DNA from: Paludibacteraceae bacterium
Lineage (GTDB): Bacteria > Bacteroidota > Bacteroidia > Bacteroidales > Paludibacteraceae
Length of the DNA stretch: 5,863 bases
Reading direction: 5' to 3'
Assembly (NCBI GenBank): GCA_018055865.1
Contig: JAGPGR010000131.1
Span: 1 to 5,863, forward strand
In this document: positions 1 through 5,785 of the stretch, piece after piece
How positions within the stretch are numbered: position 1 is the stretch's first letter
Layout: every line of letters begins with the position of its first letter
Translations under genes and position numbers: made by a program
Notes under the pieces: generated by a model
Databases searched by the model: none
Seen by the model: the letters and a program-made list of their open reading frames with translations, nothing else
Told to the model about the DNA's origin: nothing

Positions 1-1391
1 CTTTACGTGTGTTCGAAGAGCAGGCCGAAGAAATTAAAGAATTACTGTCAGAAATCAATGCTCTGTCACCCGAAAAAGTGAAGCTTTCCGAAATTGAGTC
101 AGATAAAGTGAAACAGGAGGCAGCGAATCCGGAAGATACGAACGTAGAAGTTATTAAGGAAGGCACTGCACAGGCAGATGAAGCAACAGAAGAAATTTCT
201 GAAAAAACAGAAACTACAGACGAAAGAAACGAGGTGACAAAACCCGACAATATAGAACAGAAAATATCTGAATTTGATTTTGAAGGTTTTGATATAATCA
301 GGGATATTTCTGCAAGATTTACCGAGGTAGATGCGGTTTCTTTTGTTGCTGATTTGAAGCAGGAAGAGAGCTCAGAACCATCTGTGGAAACAGAATCAAT
401 TCCTGAAATAATCAACGTCGAAAACGAGGCAGAAATTTCTGAAGATTATTACGCTGAAGAAAATCCGGAAACTATTAAGGAAGATGAAACAGATGATGAT
501 GTAGTTGATGATGAAGATGAAGCAGCTGATGATGATGATGATGATGATGATGATAATGATAATTCAGTTGAACAAATGGATGGAGAGTTGACGAAAGCGA
601 TAGACGAAAAAGAAGAAGAAAACGAAAATAACGAAGAAGAAATCTCAGTTGCCGAAAATCTGGCCTATGAAAATACGCAAGAAGTGGCTGAGAAGAAAAC
701 TATAGCCTCAAATCAGCCTTTGGAAGAAGCACCTGTTGAAGCAAAAGAACCTGAGGCATATACAGAGAAAAAGATTATTGAAAGTGCATCCAAAACACCT
801 CAGAGAAGAAAACGGACTTATCGTGAACCGGAAAAGAAAAAACGACCGGTTTGGCTTTTTACAGTGCTGGGAGTAATAGCTTTAGCTGCTGTTTTACTGG
901 TTGCTGTTTTGTTTGTCAAAAAGAATCTGGATCAGCAAAAAAATAAAATGTACATGGAGTATTTAGCTGATTCTACCGTTCGTGCTTTGCAGGTTCAGAA
1001 GGCTGAAGACTCGCTGAGCCTCGCCGGTGATTCTCTTCAAACGACTGATACTGCTACGGCGAAAAGTCCTGAACAACCGCCAATGGTTGATACGGCAAAA
1101 GTGACAGCATCAGGAAATGTTTTTGATGCACCGAGATCCTACACGCAACTCATCACAACCGAAAAAATGGTGGCAGGAAGTCAGCTCACCAAATTTGCAC
1201 GTCAGTATTACGGTCATCCACACTTCTGGGTGTATATTTATGAAGCCAACAGAGATGTAATCAAAGATCCGAACAATGTGCCGCTTGGAATAAGTGTGAA
1301 AATTCCAAAGCTGGATGCCCGCCTGGTCGACCCGAAGAGTAAAGAAAGCCTGAATTTTGCCTTGAAATTGCAGGCGGAATACCTGAAATAG
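1..1391 (+). CDS. LysM-domain single-pass membrane protein, N-terminus cut by window edge
   Basis: Residue numbers count from the GTG at 9-11. The frame stays open to the left edge, so the true start is probably upstream and the GTG is only the first possible one. Residues 1-250 are low-complexity and acidic (about 90 Asp or Glu by my count, including nine Asp in a row at 174-182), probably disordered. A basic stretch (about 265-279, with RRKR and KKKR) precedes one membrane segment (about 280-303). By the positive-inside rule this puts the acidic half in the cytoplasm and the C-terminus in the periplasm. After a Ser/Thr/Asp linker comes a LysM domain (about 380-435), recognised from the YYGHPHFWVYIYEANRD core and the final SVKIPKL. 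LysM domains bind the glycan chains of peptidoglycan, so a link between cytoplasm and cell wall is inferred; the actual role is unknown. Some Bacteroidota proteins of this layout begin with an HU-like DNA-binding domain, but that part is not visible here. It converges with hisF and ends at a shared hairpin. Confidence 0.85.
   Translation, partial: LRVFEEQAEEIKELLSEINALSPEKVKLSEIESDKVKQEAANPEDTNVEVIKEGTAQADEATEEISEKTETTDERNEVTKPDNIEQKISEFDFEGFDIIRDISARFTEVDAVSFVADLKQEESSEPSVETESIPEIINVENEAEISEDYYAEENPETIKEDETDDDVVDDEDEAADDDDDDDDDNDNSVEQMDGELTKAIDEKEEENENNEEEISVAENLAYENTQEVAEKKTIASNQPLEEAPVEAKEPEAYTEKKIIESASKTPQRRKRTYREPEKKKRPVWLFTVLGVIALAAVLLVAVLFVKKNLDQQKNKMYMEYLADSTVRALQVQKAEDSLSLAGDSLQTTDTATAKSPEQPPMVDTAKVTASGNVFDAPRSYTQLITTEKMVAGSQLTKFARQYYGHPHFWVYIYEANRDVIKDPNNVPLGISVKIPKLDARLVDPKSKESLNFALKLQAEYLK
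528..554 (+). repeat. (GAT)9 trinucleotide microsatellite
   Basis: Nine uninterrupted GAT codons encode nine Asp residues in the acidic cytoplasmic half of the LysM protein. The tract sits in a wider Asp-rich zone (about 492-563) containing further GAT codons and two AAT codons. The repeat unit is three bases, so slippage would change the length of the acidic run without shifting the frame. That every Asp uses GAT and none uses GAC suggests recent growth by slippage. Confidence 0.9.
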
Positions 1392-1411
1392 AAAAATAAA
1401 TATTGCCACAG

Positions 1412-1450
1412 AAAAGGCATTACGGTCAAATCCTGACCGTAATGCCTTTT
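1412..1450. terminator. Bidirectional intrinsic terminator between LysM gene and hisF
   Basis: A perfect 17-bp stem (1412-1428 with 1434-1450) has a 5-base loop, AATCC. The left arm reads AAAAGGCATTACGGTCA. On the plus strand the stem ends in a T run (1447-1451) and terminates the LysM gene 20 bases after its stop. On the minus strand it ends in TTTT (complement of 1412-1415) and can terminate hisF. The hisF stop codon (complement of 1426-1428) lies in one arm, and its last sense codons occupy the loop and the other arm. The structure is seen directly; termination activity is inferred from the stem plus T-tract rule. Confidence 0.88.
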
Positions 1451-2181
1451 TCTTTCAGGAAATGTTTTAATGCATAAATTTCAATTTCGCTGTAATGAAA
1501 AATGCTGGCAGCCAGTGCTGCATCAGCTTTTCCTTCGGTGAATACATCCACAAAGTGCTGCATGATGCCTGCACCGCCGCTTGCTATTACAGGCACATTC
1601 ACAGCTTCGGAAATGGCGCGCGTAATATCGGTAGCAAATCCGTTTTTTGTGCCATCGTGATTCATGGAAGTGAGCAGTATTTCGCCCACACCGAGTGCCA
1701 CGGCCTGTTCGGCCCAGTCCATCGTTTTCATTTCAGTAGGAATGCGGCCACCGTTCAGATACACGTACCAATCTCCATTCATCCATTTTGTGTCGATAGC
1801 CAGCACCACACACTGACTCCCGAAATTGTCTGCCAGTTGCCTGATTAGTTGCGGATTACGAACTGCTGCGGTGTTCACCGAAATTTTATCAGCCCCGCAG
1901 CTCAGCAGCAACGATACATCCGCTACCGAAGATATTCCACCTCCAACTGTAAAGGGAATATTAATTTCGCGTGCTATATGTGTCACCAGTTCCGAGAGGG
2001 TTTTACGTTTTTCGTGGGTAGCAGTTATGTCCAGAAAAACAAGTTCATCAGCACCCATTTCCGCATAGCGCTTTCCCAGTTCCACGGGGTCACCCACATC
2101 GCGTATATCCACAAAGTTAATTCCTTTCACCGTTTTGCCGTCTTTCACGTCTAAGCACGGAATAATTCTTTTTGTCAGCAC
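1426..2181 (-). CDS. hisF: Imidazole glycerol phosphate synthase cyclase subunit HisF
   Basis: HisF is a cytoplasmic (beta/alpha)8 barrel. With the glutaminase HisH it turns PRFAR plus ammonia into imidazole glycerol phosphate and AICAR, a step of histidine synthesis linked to purine synthesis. The 251-residue length is normal. The N-terminus KRIIPCLDV carries the catalytic Asp11, and VVLAID carries the second catalytic acid, Asp130. FTVGGG (77-82), HDGT with Asp176 and SGGAG (201-205) are the expected phosphate- and substrate-binding loops. Residue 174 is Asn where many HisF proteins have Asp (TSMD motif). The start is GTG; an in-frame TAA three codons upstream (complement of 2188-2190) rules out a longer protein. 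The region before the start is A-rich (AAAGAAAA) with no clear Shine-Dalgarno sequence. It lies 91 bases downstream of mtaB on the same strand, with no perfect TAnnTTTG promoter between, so co-transcription is likely. No hisH, hisA or hisI is present in the window. Confidence 0.97.
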   Translation of the reverse strand: MLTKRIIPCLDVKDGKTVKGINFVDIRDVGDPVELGKRYAEMGADELVFLDITATHEKRKTLSELVTHIAREINIPFTVGGGISSVADVSLLLSCGADKISVNTAAVRNPQLIRQLADNFGSQCVVLAIDTKWMNGDWYVYLNGGRIPTEMKTMDWAEQAVALGVGEILLTSMNHDGTKNGFATDITRAISEAVNVPVIASGGAGIMQHFVDVFTEGKADAALAASIFHYSEIEIYALKHFLKEKGITVRI

Positions 2182-2192
2182 TTTTCTTTAGA

Positions 2193-2213
2193 TTTACAAA
2201 TTACAATTTACAA
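2193..2213. repeat. Three tandem heptamers before hisF
   Basis: Three head-to-tail copies read TTTACAA, ATTACAA, TTTACAA on the plus strand (TTGTAAA or TTGTAAT on the hisF strand). They end 12 bases upstream of the hisF GTG. They could be a protein-binding site, an unstructured A/T-rich leader that helps ribosome binding, or simple A/T-rich slippage. The sequence gives no way to choose. Confidence 0.6.
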
Positions 2214-2235
2214 TACACTCTTAAGTCCTATGGAA

Positions 2236-2273
2236 ATTATCCCGCAAGGGCGGTAGGGGCTTTAGGGGATAAT
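2236..2273. repeat. Inverted repeat in the mtaB-hisF spacer
   Basis: ATTATCCC (2236-2243) pairs perfectly with GGGATAAT (2266-2273) across 22 bases. Inside it, CCGC-AAGG-GCGG (2242-2253) could form a small competing hairpin. The region is richer in G runs (AAGGGCGG, TAGGGG, TTAGGGG) than the A/T-rich sequence around it. One arm reaches the first base of the mtaB stop codon. No T-run follows on the minus strand, so it does not look like a classic terminator. It may be an mRNA-processing or stabilising hairpin within an mtaB-hisF transcript, or a remnant of a dispersed intergenic repeat. Confidence 0.5.
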
Positions 2274-3583
2274 CAACCAATCACAAGTGCCGTTTTATCA
2301 GCGTTCCACTCTCCCAAAGTCACTTTCTCTGCCATATTCACCATTTTCTTGTCATACATTCGTTCCACACGAACGTAATTTTCAGTAAATCCGTGCATTA
2401 CATCTCCATCCCGCTTGGATTCCCACAGCACTTTTGCCGATTTGCCGATTTGTTTGCCATAAAATGCTTTTGTTTTTTCGTCAGAAATGCTATGCAGCAG
2501 ATCACTCCTGCGTTTGCGCTCTTTTATTGCCACATTGTGTTCTATTTCAAGCATTTTAGTATCGGCACGTTCCGAATAGGTGAAAACATGTAATTGGGAA
2601 AAATCAAGTATTTTCAGGAAATTCACACTTTCTTCGAAAAGTGCATCCGTTTCGCCCCGCACTCCCACAATGGTATCCACGCCAATGAAAGCATCGGGCA
2701 GATATTGCCTGATAATGGCCGCTTTTTCTGCGAAATCTTCGGTAGAATAACGTCGTTTCATCAATTGGAGTACCGCGTTGCTGCCGCTCTGGAGCGGAAT
2801 GTGAAAATGAGGCATAAAGTGCTTACTTTCAGCCACAAAGCGAACAATTTCCTCGGTCAGTAAATTAGGCTCCACCGACGAAATCCGGAAGCGTACTTCC
2901 GCGTCAATTTCATCCAGCGCCTGTATCAGACCGATGAATTTCTCTCCGTTTCGTTTGCCGAATTCACCCGTATTCACACCCGTGAGCACTATTTCTTTGG
3001 CTCCCTGAGCAATGATTTCCCGGGATATTTTCACCGTTTCGGTTATGGTTCCACTCCGGCTGTGACCGCGTGCCAGCGGAATAGTACAAAACGAACAGTA
3101 GTAATCGCATCCATCCTGAATTTTCAGGAAATAGCGGGTTCGGTCATCGTGCGAAACGGAAGGTTTGAATTCTTTCACTTTCAGAATATCTCCGCGCCTG
3201 ATTTTAGAACCGGAAGTTACTTTTGTTTCGTCCAGATAGCTTAGCATATCAAATTTTTCGTTAGCACCTAATACCAGATCTACTCCTTCGATACGGGCAA
3301 TTTCGTCCGGTTTGAGCTGTGCATAGCATCCGGTCACTATCATTTTGGCATTGGGATGCAGGCGGTGCAGGCGGCTGATTGCCTGGCGGCACTTATGGTC
3401 GGCAGTATCGGTCACCGAGCACGTGTTGATGATGCAAATGTCGGCTTCCTCGCCGGCACGTGCTTTAATGAATCCTGCATCGGCAAGCTGTTTGCCTATA
3501 GCTGAGGTTTCAGCAAAGTTCAACTTGCAGCCGAGTGTATGGTAAACTACTTTTTTATTGGTAAATATCGTATTGTCAATCAT
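2273..3583 (-). CDS. mtaB: tRNA t6A37 methylthiotransferase MtaB (radical SAM)
   Basis: MtaB adds a methylthio group to C2 of t6A37 in tRNAs reading ANN codons, giving ms2t6A, which stabilises decoding. The 436-residue protein has the three domains of the family. The N-terminal methylthiotransferase domain (about 11-125) holds the auxiliary 4Fe-4S cysteines Cys19 (TLGCKLN), Cys55 (NTCSVTD) and Cys86 (TGCYAQL). The radical SAM domain (about 145-370) has the CxxxCxxC motif at Cys159, Cys163 and Cys166. A C-terminal TRAM-like RNA-binding domain follows (about 371-434). The TLGCKLNFAET start and the KIQDGCDYYCSFC core favour MtaB over MiaB or RimO. VGVRGET replaces the commoner GFPGE loop, which I believe is usual in Bacteroidota. 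The ATG start is preceded by eight As on its strand and no Shine-Dalgarno sequence. It is transcribed away from the nuclease gene and probably reads on into hisF. The tRNA-Leu(UAG) in this window has G37 and is not a substrate. Confidence 0.95.
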   Translation of the reverse strand: MIDNTIFTNKKVVYHTLGCKLNFAETSAIGKQLADAGFIKARAGEEADICIINTCSVTDTADHKCRQAISRLHRLHPNAKMIVTGCYAQLKPDEIARIEGVDLVLGANEKFDMLSYLDETKVTSGSKIRRGDILKVKEFKPSVSHDDRTRYFLKIQDGCDYYCSFCTIPLARGHSRSGTITETVKISREIIAQGAKEIVLTGVNTGEFGKRNGEKFIGLIQALDEIDAEVRFRISSVEPNLLTEEIVRFVAESKHFMPHFHIPLQSGSNAVLQLMKRRYSTEDFAEKAAIIRQYLPDAFIGVDTIVGVRGETDALFEESVNFLKILDFSQLHVFTYSERADTKMLEIEHNVAIKERKRRSDLLHSISDEKTKAFYGKQIGKSAKVLWESKRDGDVMHGFTENYVRVERMYDKKMVNMAEKVTLGEWNADKTALVIG

Positions 3584-3644
3584 TTTTTTTCAAACTATAA
3601 AAAATACAGAACACTGACTTTCAGACTTTGTGAATTGCCTCCTG

Positions 3645-3657
3645 AATAAGGCTTATT
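3645..3657. promoter_or_regulatory. Small palindrome in the mtaB leader
   Basis: AATAAG and CTTATT flank a single central G, giving a perfect 6+1+6 palindrome. It falls about 60 bases before the mtaB ATG, inside the roughly 100-base leader predicted from the promoter at 3694-3701. It could be a dimeric repressor site or a weak RNA hairpin, but a palindrome this short can occur by chance. Confidence 0.25.
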
Positions 3658-3693
3658 ACGTTGTTCTGAAACCATCTGTTTATTTTCAGCCTG

Positions 3694-3701
3694 CAAAGTT
3701 A
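3694..3701 (-). promoter_or_regulatory. Promoter -7 element for mtaB (hisF)
   Basis: On the minus strand TAACTTTG matches the Bacteroidota -7 consensus TAnnTTTG exactly and is followed by CA. About 20 bases upstream, at the expected -33 place, is TTCG, three of four bases of TTTG. Transcription would start near 3687, leaving a leader of about 100 bases before the mtaB ATG. Confidence 0.65.
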
Positions 3702-3749
3702 CAAAAAAAATAGAACTACTCCGAAATGTAATATCCCGCTCTTTTTGTT

Positions 3750-3757
3750 TATCTTTG
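3750..3757 (+). promoter_or_regulatory. Promoter -7 element for the secreted nuclease
   Basis: TATCTTTG matches TAnnTTTG exactly and is followed by CA, as at the tRNA-Leu promoter. The -33 region (about 3726-3729) is a poor match. Transcription would start near 3764, about 20 bases before the ATG at 3784. This helps decide the start of the nuclease gene, since the TTG at 3745 would lie upstream of the transcript. Confidence 0.72.
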
Positions 3758-3783
3758 CAGGCTCTATTTACAGCGTTTTTTTT

Positions 3784-5715
3784 ATGAAAAATTTTTATCT
3801 TTTACTGTTTACTTGTTTTGTTACTGTTGCTTCGGCTCAGATAAACGTTTCTATTTCTGCTATTCAGGGCAGCGGCAGCACTACTGCATATCAAGGTCAA
3901 ATTGTTGCCACATCGGGTGTTGTTACATCTAAGTACGTGGGCAGCGGAATGATTAACGGTTTTTTCATTCAGGATGCCGCCGGCGACGGAAATCCAGCCA
4001 CATCCGATGGTATATTTGTTTATTCTTCCAATACAACTATTTCAATAGGTGATAAAATACAGCTAACTGCAAAAGCAAGTGAATATAATAATCGTACACA
4101 GCTATCGGAAGTGTCTAATATGCAGATTATTAGTCAAAATAGCACGTTGCCCGTTGCCAAAATTGTGTACGATATTTACAACTGGGATTGGGAAAGATAC
4201 GAAGGTATGCTGGTGGAATTTCAACAAACTCTATATGTCAATAATACCTACAACCTCCAGCAATACGGCGAACTGGAACTGGGCATCCGGCGGCGGCCTT
4301 CGCCAACCAATGTTACTTTTCCGGGTTCATCCGAATACAAAGCCCTGGTCAGCGAAAACTCACTTCCACCCATTTACATGGACGATGCGTACAATTCATA
4401 TACCTATCCGGTTGTGTTTGCCGACGAAAACGGCACCCGAAGAACCGGCGAACGGGTGGATAAGTTGCAGGCAGTGGTTGATTATGCAAATTCAAAGTAC
4501 GTGATTTATCCCGCCCGTTTTCCCGTTCAGTTTTATGGAAATCCCAGAAATATCACTCACGATAACATCGGAAACTACAACCTGAAAGTATGTGGTTTCA
4601 ATCTGGAATACTACCTTACAACACCCAATTCATCCGGCATGGGACCCTCTAATCAAGTAGAACTGGATCGTCAGCACACCAAAATAGTGGATGCAATGCT
4701 GGCTATTGATGCCGATGTGTACGGCCTGGTAGAAATAGAACAGGGGCAACAGGCTCTCACCAAACTTTCGCAAGCACTCAATTCGGCTACCGGCGGCGGT
4801 AAATATTCTTTTATAAACGATGGAGGCTCGGTCAACGGCACTTACACCAAGGCAGCATTTCTGTATCGTTCGGACAGGGTTACTCCTTACAAAACGATGA
4901 GAAGTATTAATTCTGAAGGACCATCAAACCGAAAAAAACTTCAGGCATTTACCCTAAAAAGCAACAGCGAGCGGTTCACTTACAGCATCAACCATTTCAA
5001 AGCCAAAAGCGGATGCTCATCGGCTTCGGGAAGTGACGCCGACCAGAGAGACGGACAAAGTTGCTACAATGCGACCCGGGTGGCCGAAGCAACTGCCGTA
5101 ATTAGTGCCATTAATTCAAACAAAAGTTTTTACGATGACGAGGATGCACTTGTGATGGGCGACTTGAATGCATATGCAATGGAAGATCCGATACAGACGT
5201 TTGTTCGGGCAGGATACACTGATTTGCATCAGCAATTTCACGCAGATAGTGCTTACAGCTATGTTTACCGCGGAGAAGCCGGATACCTGGACCATGCGCT
5301 GGCTAACGAAAGTCTGGCAAAACAGATTACCGGAGTTACCGTTTTTCACATCAATGCCGATGAACCAGCCATGTTTGAATACAGCGGATCTGCTCATCAG
5401 CCGAATATGTTCCGCTCTTCCGATCATGATCCGGTTGTAGTGGGAATACGGCTGGGTGAAAATGTAAATGTCAACGAATTGCAATTTGATGAAAAAGTAA
5501 AGATATATCCAACGGTAGTCAGTGAAATTCTCCATATCGATAATGCTGAAGATGCATACGTGCAAATATTCTCGGTTAACGGCATTAAATTATACCAGCA
5601 ACTTCTGAAAGGAAATGAACTGAATGTAAAAGAAGCCGGACTGATTCCGGGTGCCTACATCATCCGTGTATTGGACGAAAACAGGATTGTAAGCCGGATT
5701 ATATTTGTGAAATAA
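3784..5715 (+). CDS. Secreted ExeM/NucH-type extracellular nuclease with T9SS sorting domain
   Basis: Numbering is from the ATG at 3784 (643 residues). A longer frame from TTG at 3745 is rejected because the ATG begins a clean signal peptide (MKN, hydrophobic core, ASA with cleavage near Ala18/Gln19) and lies downstream of the predicted promoter. Residues about 20-120 form an OB-like domain typical of this family (GFFIQDAAGDGNPATSDGIF; IGDKIQLTAKASE). The endonuclease/exonuclease/phosphatase domain (about 265-558) shows NLKVCGFNLEYY, the metal-binding Glu317 in VYGLVEIE, His404 in NHFKAKSG, Asp460 and Asn462 in GDLNAY, and Asp547/His548 in SDHDP. Cys411 and Cys427, in the conserved SGC...QSCYNATR segment, may form a disulfide. 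Residues about 572-643 are a type A T9SS C-terminal domain (KIYPTVVSEILHI, GAYIIRV, ending IIFVK). The expected role is metal-dependent cleavage of extracellular DNA, perhaps also RNA, for nutrient or phosphate scavenging or biofilm turnover. The enzyme class is well supported; substrate and role are inferred. Confidence 0.93.
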   Translation: MKNFYLLLFTCFVTVASAQINVSISAIQGSGSTTAYQGQIVATSGVVTSKYVGSGMINGFFIQDAAGDGNPATSDGIFVYSSNTTISIGDKIQLTAKASEYNNRTQLSEVSNMQIISQNSTLPVAKIVYDIYNWDWERYEGMLVEFQQTLYVNNTYNLQQYGELELGIRRRPSPTNVTFPGSSEYKALVSENSLPPIYMDDAYNSYTYPVVFADENGTRRTGERVDKLQAVVDYANSKYVIYPARFPVQFYGNPRNITHDNIGNYNLKVCGFNLEYYLTTPNSSGMGPSNQVELDRQHTKIVDAMLAIDADVYGLVEIEQGQQALTKLSQALNSATGGGKYSFINDGGSVNGTYTKAAFLYRSDRVTPYKTMRSINSEGPSNRKKLQAFTLKSNSERFTYSINHFKAKSGCSSASGSDADQRDGQSCYNATRVAEATAVISAINSNKSFYDDEDALVMGDLNAYAMEDPIQTFVRAGYTDLHQQFHADSAYSYVYRGEAGYLDHALANESLAKQITGVTVFHINADEPAMFEYSGSAHQPNMFRSSDHDPVVVGIRLGENVNVNELQFDEKVKIYPTVVSEILHIDNAEDAYVQIFSVNGIKLYQQLLKGNELNVKEAGLIPGAYIIRVLDENRIVSRIIFVK

Positions 5716-5727
5716 ACACCCGGCATG

Positions 5728-5759
5728 TTTGATTAGTCAGAAAAAAGGTTGTATCTTTG
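5728..5759 (+). promoter_or_regulatory. Promoter of tRNA-Leu(UAG)
   Basis: TTTG (5728-5731) and TATCTTTG (5752-5759) match the Bacteroidota -33 and -7 boxes, with 20 bases between. This is the best complete promoter in the window. The start would be near 5766, about 20 bases before the tRNA. It lies just after the nuclease stop codon. Confidence 0.78.
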
Positions 5760-5785
5760 CACCCGTTATTGAAAAAACGAAACTT

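Larger units (their letters stand above)
3688..3763. repeat. Inverted repeat spanning the divergent promoters
   Basis: AGCCTGCAAAG (3688-3698) and CTTTGCAGGCT (3753-3763) are perfect 11-bp inverted copies. Extended to 14 bases (3688-3701 and 3750-3763) they still match at 13. The arms contain the -7 elements of the mtaB and nuclease promoters, TAACTTTGCAGGCT on the minus strand and TATCTTTGCAGGCT on the plus strand. The symmetry therefore includes both promoter cores and the bases just downstream of them. Confidence 0.85.

Noticed and set aside
604..645. GAA/GAG-rich stretch in the LysM gene as a second microsatellite
   Set aside because: It is a mixed Glu/Lys/Asn coding run without a long uninterrupted repeat unit; protein composition explains it.
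1110..1429. Minus-strand open frames opposite the end of the LysM gene
   Set aside because: They are antisense to the conserved LysM domain, and the frames run through the terminator hairpin; no independent support.
1495..2154. Open frames on the plus strand opposite hisF (1495-1848, 1826-2068, 1849-2154)
   Set aside because: They are antisense to a gene with intact catalytic residues and have no family features.
3616..3631. Near-tandem GACTTTCA/GACTTTGT
   Set aside because: Two imperfect 8-base units in A/T-rich leader DNA are well within chance.
3745..3783. TTG start extending the nuclease by 13 residues
   Set aside because: It overlaps the predicted -7 promoter element, lies upstream of the expected transcript start, and would put extra residues before a clean signal peptide that begins at the ATG at 3784.
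4079..4504. 141-codon open frame on the plus strand
   Set aside because: It is in another frame inside the nuclease gene, and its composition (many Trp, Cys and Pro) is not that of a plausible protein.
5116..5565. 149-codon open frame on the minus strand
   Set aside because: It lies wholly opposite the well-supported nuclease gene, shows no recognisable domain and has no promoter; it is a shadow frame.
5712..5731. Possible hairpin AAACA/TGTTT after the nuclease stop
   Set aside because: The stem is only five A/T-rich pairs with no T-run after it, too weak for an intrinsic terminator.
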